A DNA stretch of 64,000 bases from Clostridiales bacterium (GCA_017428545.1 JAFRQR010000025.1:1-64000), one strand, 5' to 3'; counted from the first letter of the stretch, positions 1 to 9,323 are shown. Made by a program: numbers and translations. The notes: generated from the sequence alone by a model not told the origin.

Positions 1-173
1 GGCGGATACACGGGATTTCCCACACCGCCCCAGATCTCCTCTGTACTCGTCGCACGGGACTCAATATGGAAACGGTCAGAAATGCCCAATTTCTCGGTCA
101 TATCCTTCAAAACAAACTCGGCAATTGGCGATCTGCATATATTGCCGTGACATATAAAAAGCACCTTTATCAC
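1..173 (-). CDS. Low-molecular-weight protein-tyrosine phosphatase, 3' end outside window
   Basis: Only the first 57 codons are in the window. The start is taken as a GTG at 173 because a GAGGTG ribosome site lies about 6 bases upstream. The N-terminus reads as a beta strand (IKVLFI) running into the phosphate loop C8-HGNIC-R14-S, the C-x5-R signature of LMW protein-tyrosine phosphatases. These cytoplasmic enzymes remove phosphate from tyrosine through a cysteinyl-phosphate intermediate. The catalytic Asp near the C-terminus cannot be checked. Family assignment is firm; substrate unknown. Confidence 0.85.
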   Translation of the reverse strand, partial: MIKVLFICHGNICRSPIAEFVLKDMTEKLGISDRFHIESRATSTEEIWGGVGNPVYP

Positions 174-251
174 ACTGCACACCTCATTAACAAAGTTTTC
201 TTTTCTAACAATCTATAATGCTATCTCATCATCCCAACAAACTGGAATTTG

Positions 252-773
252 TTAATTCAAAATGTCTTTTATCGATTCCTCATAGTTGTCTGTAATCAAA
301 GTAATCTTTTCTCCACTGGATTTGTAACCGGCAATGATCTGGCGATTGTCTTTCTTCACTTGTTCAACTGTACAATAAGAATCATCGAGCCTATTTTCAA
401 TGTCAGAGCCATGCGCTTTTATATCTCCAAAATGCGAAATTATATATTCATCTGACATCGCAAGACAGATGAATCTTATCGACGGAAGATACTGCTCATC
501 AAAACTGTTTCTCCAATCAAAAGGAACATAACATCCCTCAACAATAAGGTTCTGTTCATTTTCTATGGCTGTCTTGATGATTTCTCTGACGATCGGCCAC
601 AAGTATTCCGTAAGCTCGGCATCGTCATCAGGCGTAAGATCAGTGTTTCCACTGCGAATAAGTCCCATTTTCAAATGATCTATGGAAAGATACGGGTATT
701 TATACTTTTCAAGCATTCTCTGTGCCAAAACAGTTTTTCCTGTATGAGATGCACCTGTTATAAGGATGATCAT
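252..773 (-). CDS. P-loop kinase-like NTPase
   Basis: This 173-residue protein opens with strand MIILIT and the Walker A loop GASHTGKT (residues 7-14). The LID/acceptor region resembles small AAA_33-type kinases that phosphorylate small molecules. It is a single compact domain with no membrane segment or regulatory extension. The acid-rich segment around residues 45-55 (PDDDAELTE) and the later VEGCYVPFDW stretch are probably the substrate-binding parts. It stands alone between the phosphatase end and a quinone reductase. A second, unrelated-looking P-loop kinase is at 34038-34679. Substrate cannot be told from sequence. Confidence 0.7.
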   Translation of the reverse strand: MIILITGASHTGKTVLAQRMLEKYKYPYLSIDHLKMGLIRSGNTDLTPDDDAELTEYLWPIVREIIKTAIENEQNLIVEGCYVPFDWRNSFDEQYLPSIRFICLAMSDEYIISHFGDIKAHGSDIENRLDDSYCTVEQVKKDNRQIIAGYKSSGEKITLITDNYEESIKDILN

Positions 774-802
774 AGACTTCTCTTCAACTCCGTTCTTACG
801 TT

Positions 803-1390
803 CTAGAAATTTACACCCATATCATATGCCTTGGAAAGATGTCGTGGCATATTCTCATTTCGTGCTTCTTCATTCCAATGCGATATACTATCAAAAATAA
901 CCATTTCTTTCTCTTTTGCCCTATTACGAATTCTATCTCCCAACATTACTGTTTCCATAGCACTCTTCTCCCCTGTTTCAATGAGAGATTGCATGGTTTT
1001 TCCTGCACAAACGATAAATAATGCTTTTTCAAGAACCTTCATCGCAGGATCTGGTCTATAAGCAAATCCTGTTGTCCAAACCCGGTCAAACCAACCCACA
1101 AGCTTCGCGGGTGCTTCCGTCCAAAATACAGGATATATAAACACAATTGCATCACTGTTCTGTATTTTTTCCTGTTCAATCAAGACATCTTTTGATTTTA
1201 ATCCATCCGCTTTGTAATAGGTTTCTCGTAAATATTCTTCTTCACTCATGTCCGTTTTAAAATCCATATCATACAAATCGGATATTAAAATCTCATGACC
1301 TGCATCTCTTAAACCTCGTTCAAAAGATTTATATACCTCATTCGTAAAACTATCTTTTGAAGGATGGCAATATACAATTAACACTTTCAT
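803..1390 (-). CDS. NAD(P)H-dependent quinone reductase, flavodoxin-2 fold
   Basis: This 195-residue protein starts MKVLIVYCHPS, the FMN/FAD phosphate-binding start of the Flavodoxin_2 (MdaB/KefF/NQO-like) family, with the conserved YPVFWTEAPAKLVGWFDRVW core (about residues 86-105), where the family places the isoalloxazine contact and dimer interface. These soluble flavoenzymes reduce quinones or other electrophiles by two electrons and protect against redox stress. An AGAGG ribosome site about 7 bases before the ATG supports the start. Electron donor and physiological acceptor are not determinable. Confidence 0.85.
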   Translation of the reverse strand: MKVLIVYCHPSKDSFTNEVYKSFERGLRDAGHEILISDLYDMDFKTDMSEEEYLRETYYKADGLKSKDVLIEQEKIQNSDAIVFIYPVFWTEAPAKLVGWFDRVWTTGFAYRPDPAMKVLEKALFIVCAGKTMQSLIETGEKSAMETVMLGDRIRNRAKEKEMVIFDSISHWNEEARNENMPRHLSKAYDMGVNF

Positions 1391-1418
1391 ATCATTACCT
1401 CTATGAATCTGTTTTTCC

Positions 1419-2774
1419 TTAAGCTGTCTCTTTTGTGAGATTCTTTAGCCATATATATTTATTATATCTCCACCTGATAAAAGGCACCTTCACTATCTCA
1501 TCCAGGCACATGATTACATAAACGACTATGACCGGAAGATGTAATACAAAGCAGGCGATAAGAGCCAGTGGAATCGCAAAGCACCAGGTGGCAATCAAAA
1601 CACTTATCCCGTCATAAATCGAATCTCCTCCCGCTGGAAAGACTCCACAGGTAATAATGGTATTGTATGCATAAGCCACCATATAGAAAGACAGAAAAAT
1701 AAGCATTTGTATGAGATATTGCTTGGCCAGGGGTTCAAGTACATAGAATACATAAACAAGCGGACCAACAATGCAAATCAGCAATACATTTATCATTCCT
1801 GAAATCAATGACACTTTCCAACTAAGAGCACCATATTCTTTCGCCTTATCCAATCTATTCTGTCCAAGGAGTTTCCCGATCATGATACTGATACCGGTAG
1901 AGAAGCCATGAGTAAGCCCCTGTATCAGTTGCTGAGCGACTGTGACTACAGCGGCTGCTGCCGTGGCATCTGTCCCGAGATGTCCCAGAAAAAACGAGTG
2001 CATTGGGATGCTGAATCCCCAAGCCAGTGAGGACAACATCATTCCGGGGATGATTTTCCAAAGCTTTCGCTCATATGTCCTGGAAAAACAAAGCAGGGAA
2101 TCTTTTCCAAGACGTATATTCTCATTTCTCTGCGCCCAAATAACACACCAGATCAGAGCAATCATTTCCACAACGATCGTTGAATAAGCAGAGCCGTTTG
2201 CACCCAAAGCAGGGATCTTTCCAAATCCATAGATCAGGAAGAAATCGGCTGCCATGTCCACTGTTACGGTAACAACAGAGATCCAGACGCTCAACTTCGC
2301 ATGCCCGGAAATCTTCATAATCATCAGAAAACACCGCAATACAGAGGTAAAAACATAAGAGAAGCTCACAATCCTCAGGTAATCCGCTCCGATCCGGATT
2401 AACTCCTGCTCATTAGTCAATATCCCTATAAGCTGTTCTGCAAAGAAATAAGCACCTACCGTGAAGATGATTCCGATGCCCAGGGCATATCGAATTGCCA
2501 TTCCCAGAAATCTTTTTGCATTAAGATAGTCCTTCTTGCCCCAATATTGGGATATCAGAACACTCGCTGCAACAATAGCAACGCTATAGAATAAAGACAT
2601 AACAAAAGCAATCTGATTGGCAAGCGATACGGCTGCGATCGCATCCTGCGTCAGACGTCCTAGCATAAGTGCATCTGATGCGCCGACAAGAGCCGTAAGA
2701 AGATTCTGTAGCGCCAAAGGCACTGACAGACTCATAAGCTGCTTTTTGAATTCTTTTCTTCCTTCAATATCCAT
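1419..2774 (-). CDS. MATE family multidrug/cation efflux transporter
   Basis: About 451 residues with roughly twelve hydrophobic segments arranged as two similar halves, as in MATE antiporters. The first half carries LTALVGASDALMLGR and the alternating Gln/Ser-rich helix SLANQIAFVM; the second has the matching AQQLIQGLTHGFSTG segment. The family exports cationic drugs or metabolites with Na+ or H+ influx. The ATG at 2774 is preferred over an in-frame TTG one codon upstream because GAGGA lies about 9 bases before it. It is the last gene of a minus-strand run that includes the GNAT upstream. Substrate unknown. Confidence 0.88.
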   Translation of the reverse strand: MDIEGRKEFKKQLMSLSVPLALQNLLTALVGASDALMLGRLTQDAIAAVSLANQIAFVMSLFYSVAIVAASVLISQYWGKKDYLNAKRFLGMAIRYALGIGIIFTVGAYFFAEQLIGILTNEQELIRIGADYLRIVSFSYVFTSVLRCFLMIMKISGHAKLSVWISVVTVTVDMAADFFLIYGFGKIPALGANGSAYSTIVVEMIALIWCVIWAQRNENIRLGKDSLLCFSRTYERKLWKIIPGMMLSSLAWGFSIPMHSFFLGHLGTDATAAAAVVTVAQQLIQGLTHGFSTGISIMIGKLLGQNRLDKAKEYGALSWKVSLISGMINVLLICIVGPLVYVFYVLEPLAKQYLIQMLIFLSFYMVAYAYNTIITCGVFPAGGDSIYDGISVLIATWCFAIPLALIACFVLHLPVIVVYVIMCLDEIVKVPFIRWRYNKYIWLKNLTKETA

Positions 2775-2801
2775 CAAAAAGGATCCTCAATCGCTTCTAT
2801 A

Positions 2802-3314
2802 TTAGTCGTTCATACATTTCTGCATGACAATGGCATCACTATAGGTATTATTCGCATACCAGTAGTTCTTGTATACTCCGATATCGGTAAATCCCATTTT
2901 ATGGTAAAGCGCAATGGCTGCCTTATTATCAACTACTACTTCCAGATCAATATTCCGAAGATTCATCTTTTTCGCACATTCAATGATTTCTGTCATCAGC
3001 CTGGTGCCGATTTTCATATTCCAGTAGTCTTTTCGGACAGAAATGGAAAACGTGGCATTATGATGCAATTTCGCAGCCGGATAGCCGGCCAGTTCAGCCC
3101 GGGCTATGATCTTCCCGTCAGCCACTGCAATCATAATCACGCTGTTATCCGACTCATGAGAAGCCTGGATGCGCCGTTTTACCGCTTCAACTGGTGCTTT
3201 AAACCCGTCTGATCCAAGCATGAGATTATCGGATTCTCTCCCAACGATGTTCAGATAGGAAATCATTTCCTCTGCGTCATCAACTGTTGCTTCTCTAAAA
3301 ACTATGTTTTCCAT
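2802..3314 (-). CDS. GNAT family N-acetyltransferase
   Basis: 170 residues with GNAT layout: beta strands, the acetyl-CoA pyrophosphate loop around DYWNMKIGTRLMTEII (a degenerate Q/R-x-x-G-x-G/A), and the C-terminal motif ALYHKMGFTDIG followed by a short strand. The ATG follows directly on the TAA of the upstream HD gene, with AAAGGAG inside that gene's end, so the two are probably translated from one message. Likely acetylates a small amine or protein N-terminus; the sequence does not say which. Confidence 0.85.
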   Translation of the reverse strand: MENIVFREATVDDAEEMISYLNIVGRESDNLMLGSDGFKAPVEAVKRRIQASHESDNSVIMIAVADGKIIARAELAGYPAAKLHHNATFSISVRKDYWNMKIGTRLMTEIIECAKKMNLRNIDLEVVVDNKAAIALYHKMGFTDIGVYKNYWYANNTYSDAIVMQKCMND

Positions 3315-3881
3315 TTATTCGCTCTCCTTTTCGATTTTTTCAATCGTATCCTTAAGGATCTCTTCTCGAAGATCTGTGAGCCATTTCGAGAATGAGACCG
3401 TTTCAAAAGCATACGTCTTATTCAGCTCGTACTCGTTTTCCGACCAGGTGCTCAAAGGAGACTCATTGTGCTGGATCAAGGCTTCCAGCTTATCTAAGGC
3501 CTTATACAATTTCGCTTCAGCCGTCTCCTGCGCCTCCATTTCCTTATATAGGGCGGAAATGTCGGAAGATAATTCATCCGGGAGTGACTTCACCCAATGG
3601 TCTAATAATGCATCTTCTGTTTTTCTGTCAGCATCAGTCTTCACAAAAGCAGGTATGTCGCCGGTAAAGCACTCTCCGAGATCATGAATCAGACACATGT
3701 TCACGACCTTATCCATATCCAGATCAGGAAACTCATGTCTCATAAGTGAAGCCATGAGCGATACTCTCCAGCTATGTTCCGCCACACTCTCCGTTCTTCC
3801 GCTGGTGGTCGTACAGTGTCTGGGTGTATCTTTGAGTCTTTCGGCTACATGCAGTATTTCAAGGTATTCTCTTGCGTTCAT
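3315..3881 (-). CDS. HD-domain hydrolase, YfbR-like 5'-nucleotidase family
   Basis: 188-residue HD-superfamily protein with the metal ligands visible: SVAEHSWRV gives H36, and CLIHDLGE gives the H66-D67 pair and E70. This arrangement, with the early TPRHCTT segment, matches YfbR-type deoxynucleoside 5'-monophosphatases and their relatives. It would hydrolyse phosphate from a nucleotide in the cytoplasm using a divalent metal. It is 12 bases downstream of the ADP-ribosylglycohydrolase and abuts the GNAT, so the three look like one operon. The nucleotide specificity is inferred from the family only. Confidence 0.8.
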   Translation of the reverse strand: MNAREYLEILHVAERLKDTPRHCTTTSGRTESVAEHSWRVSLMASLMRHEFPDLDMDKVVNMCLIHDLGECFTGDIPAFVKTDADRKTEDALLDHWVKSLPDELSSDISALYKEMEAQETAEAKLYKALDKLEALIQHNESPLSTWSENEYELNKTYAFETVSFSKWLTDLREEILKDTIEKIEKESE

Positions 3882-3893
3882 ATTCCCCTCAGT

Positions 3894-4679
3894 TCATGCT
3901 TTATATTTTTCTTCAAATTGATTCAACACACGCTTCAGTCCGCTGTCAAGGATCAGTTTCCCTTTGCTGACAATATGGCCTGGTATCTCTTTATAATACG
4001 CTTCTGCAATTCCGCCTGTGATGGCAGCAATGGTATCACTGTCCCCGCCTATCGAAATCGCTTTTCTGATACAGGATTCAAAATTATCGCCCTCGAAAAA
4101 AGCTTCTATGGCAGGAGGAACCGAATAAAGAGATCTCGAATCAAATTGATATCCTTCTCTTATATCGTCGAGCGGAACAAAAGAAATCTTATACTCATCG
4201 GCCAGCCGATGTTTGATATCAGTTTTATCCAACCCTTTTCTCGCGTAATAAACAGCTAAAGCAACCGCCTGTGCACACTTTATGGCCTCACGGTGGTGGT
4301 GAGTATAATAGCAGCTCTCGCTGACATGTTTCTTGATAGTGTCCTCATCATCAAATGCCCACCCGATTGCAGAAACACGCATTGCGGCTCCATTGCCATA
4401 GCTCTTTTGAACACGGAGCGAGTCAGACTCCGCCCAATCAATAAACATCTGTCCAAACCCGGCATGCGGATATCTGTTATAGTAGGTTCTGAAATACTGG
4501 GCGTAGCACTTTCGGGGAGATTTGTCATCCATATTCAGAATGCTGTCGGCAACTGCAACTGTCAGAACAGAATCATCCGTAAACCTTGCCTCTCTGGGGA
4601 ACAGCTCGAAATCTTCCGACTTGACATTATGCCACTCGTACCAGGATCCTATTATATCTCCAAATACAGCACCGTACAT
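3894..4679 (-). CDS. ADP-ribosylglycohydrolase family protein
   Basis: 261 residues covering a full ADP-ribosyl-GH domain. The N-terminus carries GAVFGDIIGS and then FTDDS (residues 33-37), and the C-terminal part carries GGDSDTIAAITGGIAEA; in the family these Asp/Thr residues hold two Mg ions. Members (DraG, ARH types) remove ADP-ribose from proteins or nucleic acid, or hydrolyse related ribosides. It sits just upstream of an HD nucleotidase, a pairing that would suit clean-up of ADP-ribose-type products, but that link is inference. No ADP-ribosyltransferase gene is seen in the window. Confidence 0.88.
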   Translation of the reverse strand: MYGAVFGDIIGSWYEWHNVKSEDFELFPREARFTDDSVLTVAVADSILNMDDKSPRKCYAQYFRTYYNRYPHAGFGQMFIDWAESDSLRVQKSYGNGAAMRVSAIGWAFDDEDTIKKHVSESCYYTHHHREAIKCAQAVALAVYYARKGLDKTDIKHRLADEYKISFVPLDDIREGYQFDSRSLYSVPPAIEAFFEGDNFESCIRKAISIGGDSDTIAAITGGIAEAYYKEIPGHIVSKGKLILDSGLKRVLNQFEEKYKA

Positions 4680-4715
4680 TTTTCTACCCTTTAGAACTCA
4701 AAACTTCCTACGTGA

Positions 4716-5099
4716 TCAAACAGTGATCTCAATCTGATTTCCTTCAATGCCGACTATACAACTCTCATAATAGCCATCGCCTGTTGTTCTTGGTCCACTT
4801 AATACCTCATAGCCATCTTCCCGGAATTGTCTTGTCAAACGATCGACTTCTTCGACACTTCCTACAGAAAAAGCAATATGGATATACCCGGTACGATTGA
4901 CCGGTTTTTCTATGTCCTCCATTGAAGGCTTGTTCATGATCTCAAGCCTTGCTCCATCTTCAAAGCTGATAAAGAATGACCGAAATCCCGTTTTCACGTT
5001 ATGGTATCCATTATTAGACACTCCTCCGAGATACTTCACAAAGAAGTCTCTGGCCGATTCCAACTCGTTGACGTACATAGCAATATGCTCTATCTTCAT
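4716..5099 (-). CDS. VOC (glyoxalase/bleomycin-resistance fold) protein
   Basis: 127-residue single-domain vicinal oxygen chelate protein. It begins MKIEHIAMYV, where the His is the usual first metal ligand, continues with RDFFVKYLGG, and later has GYIHIAFSV and a terminal GNQIEI with the final Glu ligand. VOC proteins either bind metal and catalyse reactions next to an oxygen pair (glyoxalase, dioxygenase) or sequester drugs. Position between ADP-ribosylglycohydrolase and a decayed acetyltransferase gives no functional hint. Confidence 0.82.
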   Translation of the reverse strand: MKIEHIAMYVNELESARDFFVKYLGGVSNNGYHNVKTGFRSFFISFEDGARLEIMNKPSMEDIEKPVNRTGYIHIAFSVGSVEEVDRLTRQFREDGYEVLSGPRTTGDGYYESCIVGIEGNQIEITV

Positions 5100-5159
5100 A
5101 TCTGTTCCTCAGTTTTCTTTCTATACATCTCAATCGCATCATCGCGACAAAGCTCACTA

Positions 5160-5382
5160 TTAAGGATACAATACAAACACTTGATTGGGATACCCAAATT
5201 CCTCTGTCAGTTCGCCTTCCTGAAAACCGAATTTGCTATATAGAGCCCTAGGCGCTATTCCTTTATCATCATTTTCGCGAAATGTTGCCTCCATCAGTTT
5301 CACCTCGCCATAATTCGATTTACGCATGTGACAGATTCGGAAAATATAATCTTTCCTGTTCTATAGTTTCAAGATAAATCAT
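5160..5382 (-). pseudogene. Remnant of a GNAT acetyltransferase
   Basis: An ATG at 5382 with a good GAGGAAA ribosome site (overlapping the stop of the ferredoxin gene) opens a 20-codon frame that ends early. In another frame, reaching the TAA at 5160-5162, the reading contains ALYSKFGFQEGE and ends VFVLYP. That is the typical C-terminal motif of a GNAT protein. The acetyl-CoA-binding core is missing and the frame changes, so this is a truncated, frameshifted remnant. Translation of the short N-terminal peptide may still be coupled to the upstream gene. Confidence 0.6.
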
Positions 5383-5392
5383 TAAAATTTCC

Positions 5393-6154
5393 TCACCTGT
5401 ATTTTTCAATTCCGCACTGTTCCACTACTCTTTTCCCAAGAAGGGTAAGTGCCTGATTGGGACATATGTTGATACAGCGATAGCACATGGTGCACCGGTC
5501 ACTTGAAACTGCTTTTTTATCCTTAATTGCCATATTCCCCATCGGACATACCTTTTCGCATTTTCCGCATCCGATACACGAATCCGTATCCACCTTAAGC
5601 TTGGAGGAATACGCTTTGGTCTTATGTCCGAAGTACGCTCTCTGTCCGAAGAACCCAGCAAGTCTGTAAAGCGGTCCCATCCCTTCCTTCGTGGGATTCC
5701 CGGCTTTCAAACGATTCACGGATTCCTTTATCTTCTGTTCTGCCTGCTTTACAAGTTCCTTATTCTTCTGAAGCGGACGTTTTAGTGCTTTTTCATCAGC
5801 TATACTGTCCGGCATTTTAAGATGAAGTCCACCAACTGGTTTCGCTCCATGCTTTTTCAAAAGTCGTCCGAGTATTCCTGCGCCATCCCCGCTGAAAAGC
5901 CCCATCGTCGCAATCAGGAAAACCTTCTTATTCATCCACAGCGCTTTGTGATCCGTAATATAGTCCCGCAAAATCTTGGGAATCGTACTGAACTGAACCG
6001 GATAGGCAAAGACGATAAGGTCCGACTCCTTTATAGCTGTTAATGCCTCATCATCCTCGATCGAATATGCACGGGAATCTTTGTTGTACTCGCTGCAAAA
6101 CAGCTCCACAGCATATTTCGAATTGCCTGTCCCGCTAAAATATATACCTACCAT
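5393..6154 (-). CDS. EFR1 family flavodoxin-ferredoxin fusion
   Basis: 253 residues. Residues 1 to about 150 are flavodoxin-like, starting with the FMN phosphate loop FSGTGNSKY and followed by FAYPVQFSTIP. The C-terminus has two 4Fe-4S clusters of bacterial ferredoxin type: CIGCGKCEKVCP and CTMCYRCINICP. This is the layout of the EFR1 family common in Clostridia, thought to pass electrons between flavin and Fe-S centres in anaerobic redox metabolism. Partner enzyme unknown. A GNAT remnant follows immediately downstream. Confidence 0.88.
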   Translation of the reverse strand: MVGIYFSGTGNSKYAVELFCSEYNKDSRAYSIEDDEALTAIKESDLIVFAYPVQFSTIPKILRDYITDHKALWMNKKVFLIATMGLFSGDGAGILGRLLKKHGAKPVGGLHLKMPDSIADEKALKRPLQKNKELVKQAEQKIKESVNRLKAGNPTKEGMGPLYRLAGFFGQRAYFGHKTKAYSSKLKVDTDSCIGCGKCEKVCPMGNMAIKDKKAVSSDRCTMCYRCINICPNQALTLLGKRVVEQCGIEKYR

Positions 6155-6326
6155 TTTTTACTCTCACAAATAAAGAATCTTCCTATAATCTTACACTTAA
6201 TCGGATGATATTCAATCAGTTTCTTTCTGCGCTGTTCATCAATACTCAGTACGGCTGTTGGCCATCATGCGGTTCCCACGCACATTCAGTAAAACTCATA
6301 TCAGAAAATACCGCTATAATTGACAA

Positions 6327-6977
6327 TCACCTGACAGCTTTAAGTGTATGAGTCACTTCCCATCTCTCAATCTCATTAACTTGACTAAAACCGGCTTCTA
6401 GAAGTGTTTCTTTTTCATGCTCAACGGTCAGAGGAGTATCATAATGATAAAAAACATCATTCGGCAATTTCTGTTCTTGCCTGATCCGAAGCAATTCCTG
6501 CCTAAAGAACACTTCCTGTTCATTCAGTTCAGCGAAATAATCTGTGAGTATAAAATATCCTCCCGGTTTGAGAGCATTTCTAAGTTTCGTATAAAGCGGA
6601 ATCTTTTCCTCCTTGGAAAAATGATGCAAAGACTCAACTGAAACAGCCGCATCAAATACTTCTACTCCAAAAGGAACAGCAAAATACGACCCACATACTG
6701 TGATTATTTCTTTGTCAGGAAACTTAAACTTAAGCGCGTCCAACATGGCTTTGGTCAGATCTATACCCGTAACTCTGGCATTCGGATTAACAGCAAAATA
6801 CTCTTCCAGTTCAAGTCCTGTTCCACAGCCAAGATCCAAGACATTAGCTCTATCCTCTGTAGGCAGAAGTGAAGCCGTATACCTATAAAACGAATCCGCT
6901 CCCTCGATATTACTCTTCATATGCCTGTCATATCCATTAACACGAGCCGTAAAAAAGTCATCCATCTTTTCAATCAT
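6327..6977 (-). CDS. Class I SAM-dependent methyltransferase
   Basis: 216 residues with the Rossmann-type methyltransferase motifs: motif I VLDLGCGTG, an acidic residue ending strand 2 (VTGIDLT), and post-I segments FDAAVSVESLHHF and LKPGGYFILTDYF. These bind S-adenosylmethionine; the acceptor is not recognisable. A ribosome site (CAGGAG) sits just before the ATG. The gene is flanked on both sides by about 150 bases without convincing genes. Confidence 0.87.
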   Translation of the reverse strand: MIEKMDDFFTARVNGYDRHMKSNIEGADSFYRYTASLLPTEDRANVLDLGCGTGLELEEYFAVNPNARVTGIDLTKAMLDALKFKFPDKEIITVCGSYFAVPFGVEVFDAAVSVESLHHFSKEEKIPLYTKLRNALKPGGYFILTDYFAELNEQEVFFRQELLRIRQEQKLPNDVFYHYDTPLTVEHEKETLLEAGFSQVNEIERWEVTHTLKAVR

Positions 6978-7121
6978 TTATCAATCTCCTGTTGGCCATT
7001 TAGGCCTGCGTATCTATTTCGAGTTTAAGACCATCTGTTAAGATTTTAATCATGTTTTCAACCTCTAAATACCCCACTTGATACTCAGTCAAACGGACTA
7101 ATTGCCCGTATATACGTAAGA

Positions 7122-8168
7122 CTATTCTCCAAGATAAGGAAGGTCTTTGATCAGACACTTAGCCTTGGTCTTGATGTCCTTGAAATCAAGTTTCTCGCCT
7201 TCTCTTTCACAGCACTCGAACTCATCTACGATATTTTCGATCAGGACCATGTCGATAAACAGAGGGATCTTCGAAAGAAGATCTTCGGAAACGTCCGTCT
7301 CGCTTCTGTAGCCTTCCAGGACCGTATCGAAATAGTGCTGCCAATATGCCTTCTTATCCTCTTTTTTGCGGATGAAGCGGCACCAGCCTTCGCCATGGAT
7401 CCAGAGATTGGCAAGATCGAACATGTACCAGCAATAAAGAGAGTTATCAAAGTCAAACACCGTGATATCCCCTGTACTGAAGTCTATGTGATAGTTCCCG
7501 TCACTGAAATCAAAGTGAACAAGCCCGTAATCCTCCGCCTCACGCGGCAGTTCAGCGAACATATCCAGTCTACGATAGATTGCCTGCTTCAGATTCTTGT
7601 ATTTATCCGAGATCAGCTGATCGATATACTCTTTGTTATACTTGTCCGAATAGTCCATTCTTCGATGAGATGGCTCATATTGTTTGGAAAGACGATGGAT
7701 CGCACCAAGTGCTTTTCCCGTATTATAGAAATATTCTTCGATCGGCACTCCTTCCCGGTAACGGTACTGATTCTCACAAAGAAGTTTCCCCTTGGCATAC
7801 TCAAAAAGGCAAGCGCAAACGGGCTTTTGGGACGAAGTCACTACTTCCACAAGTTTCCCGTTGACTGAGGGGATCACATCCGTAACCGGCGCACCATGCT
7901 GCGCCAGATAGTGGATAAATTCTGCTTCTGCGAGAAAATCTTCCTCCCGACGGTCATCCATCGAAGAGAGACGAAGAACATATTTCTCATCGTCCTTTTT
8001 TACAAGGAAAGCCAGATTGCGTCCACCATCATGCCCCGGTATCATGTTAAAAACACAGGGCAGCTGAAAATAAAGCTGAAGTGCGGTATCAAGAATATCT
8101 GCGGGAACCACTCCTTCCGGTTCAATCGATTTGTTTTCTTGATTATACCATTGGCAGTAGGATTCCAA
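7122..8168 (-). CDS. APH-family phosphotransferase (kinase-like)
   Basis: 348 residues with the aminoglycoside phosphotransferase/choline kinase fold: an N-lobe with the ATP-binding Lys in DEKYVLRLSS, the catalytic loop VHFDFSDGNYHID (His, Asp and Asn of the Brenner motif) and the metal-binding DFDNS. Members phosphorylate hydroxyls of antibiotics, choline, homoserine or sugars. The long C-terminal helical part (about residues 250-348) fits the homoserine-kinase/YcbJ-like branch better than drug-resistance enzymes. Resistance activity is not shown by the sequence. Confidence 0.83.
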   Translation of the reverse strand: MESYCQWYNQENKSIEPEGVVPADILDTALQLYFQLPCVFNMIPGHDGGRNLAFLVKKDDEKYVLRLSSMDDRREEDFLAEAEFIHYLAQHGAPVTDVIPSVNGKLVEVVTSSQKPVCACLFEYAKGKLLCENQYRYREGVPIEEYFYNTGKALGAIHRLSKQYEPSHRRMDYSDKYNKEYIDQLISDKYKNLKQAIYRRLDMFAELPREAEDYGLVHFDFSDGNYHIDFSTGDITVFDFDNSLYCWYMFDLANLWIHGEGWCRFIRKKEDKKAYWQHYFDTVLEGYRSETDVSEDLLSKIPLFIDMVLIENIVDEFECCEREGEKLDFKDIKTKAKCLIKDLPYLGE

Positions 8169-8192
8169 ACATACCGGTAGTATATTCCCTTC

Positions 8193-9323
8193 TCACACAG
8201 GAATTTTCTTATGGCAGAAAATACATCCGAACCTGTTACGTTCCTGCTCCCTTCCGCAAAAAGGACATTTAATTCTTTTTTTGTTAAGAAGATCAGACAT
8301 TACCACCGCATCGGCAACGACAAAAGGCTTCTTACACTGGGGACAAATGGCAGCCTGCATAGAAGGATCCGCAGTAATCACTTTATAACAATTGGGGCAC
8401 CTGGCCTGAACCAATTCTTTGTTTTCACCTTTTATCTTAAGTACGTAATCTCTGATATTCTCCGCCATGTTTTCAATGGCATCGGATTCCGTAAGCAGCT
8501 GCGCCTGCTTCTGTCTGAATACGGGTGGAAGATCTTCGATATCATTGCAGGCAAAGAGCATCAGTTTTCTGTCGTTTAATTCTTTGAGTTTATAGAATCT
8601 TGCCCATTCATTCCTGACCCATACGGCACTAAAATACTCGGCCTTTGTGCCTATGACCACCATGACGGTGGCACTTTTTAATGCTGCAAAAATATAAGGC
8701 TCATAGTTAACACCCAGCTTATCCTGAAGTGTGACTCTGGAAAAGAAGACCTTTAATCCGTAGCGGGCAAGTTTCTCGTAGAGTTTAAATGCGATATCGC
8801 TGTCTACTGTACGCTCGCCGGTCTCTTCATCGGTTTCCTTATAACAAATGAAAACATCATAAGGCTTCTCCCCCGCAGCAATGTTCAGATAATCTTCCTG
8901 GATCTTGGCAATCTCCATCGCCGCGTTTTTCAGTTCTTCCTTCTGCGCATCATCTGCCTTGCCAACTGCTTCATTGAAGGATTCGGAATTTAATATACTT
9001 TCATCCTTGATCCTGTGAAGCGTAGGCATGTATCTTCCGGATACGGGATCCTGAACATACTCTATTCCATACTCACAAAGAGTCTGGGCCCACAAAACAT
9101 CCACATAGGATCCGTTCTCGGCAAGGATCTCATCATAAACCCTGAAAGCTCTGTCAAACTCACACTGCTGTCTGAGTTTATTTGCTCTGTTAAGAAGATC
9201 AATATACTTGCCGGTACTGCCGCTCACAATATTGGTGGTACCACAATACTCACATGTACATACGGAATTTCCAATTTTCAAAGCTGCTCCGCAGCACTGA
9301 CAGTTTAAAGCTTCTACGTCCAT
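8193..9323 (-). CDS. Zinc-ribbon TIR-domain protein
   Basis: 376 residues. An N-terminal zinc ribbon (C8-x2-C11 and C24-x2-C27) is followed by a TPR-like helical stretch (ANKLRQQCEFDRAFRVYDEIL), then a TIR domain from about residue 155 (YDVFICYKETDE) through SAVWVRNEWARF, which places a Glu where TIR NADases have their catalytic Glu. The C-terminus has two further C-x2-C zinc ribbons. Bacterial TIR domains cleave NAD or build signalling nucleotides, often in phage defence; that role here is inferred. A close relative with a longer C-terminus lies at 37356-39368. It is divergent from the ABC exporter across a 195-base promoter region. Confidence 0.85.
   Translation of the reverse strand: MDVEALNCQCCGAALKIGNSVCTCEYCGTTNIVSGSTGKYIDLLNRANKLRQQCEFDRAFRVYDEILAENGSYVDVLWAQTLCEYGIEYVQDPVSGRYMPTLHRIKDESILNSESFNEAVGKADDAQKEELKNAAMEIAKIQEDYLNIAAGEKPYDVFICYKETDEETGERTVDSDIAFKLYEKLARYGLKVFFSRVTLQDKLGVNYEPYIFAALKSATVMVVIGTKAEYFSAVWVRNEWARFYKLKELNDRKLMLFACNDIEDLPPVFRQKQAQLLTESDAIENMAENIRDYVLKIKGENKELVQARCPNCYKVITADPSMQAAICPQCKKPFVVADAVVMSDLLNKKRIKCPFCGREQERNRFGCIFCHKKIPV

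Noticed and set aside
6155..6326. Possible peptide starting MSFTECAWEP between the ferredoxin and methyltransferase genes
   Set aside because: Very short (17 codons) with no ribosome site; no support beyond an open frame.
6978..7121. A short frame ending MIKILTDGLKLEI... with an AGAGG-like site
   Set aside because: Only 17 codons from the ATG, no recognised family, and the upstream extension overlaps a real gene; more likely chance or a decayed end.
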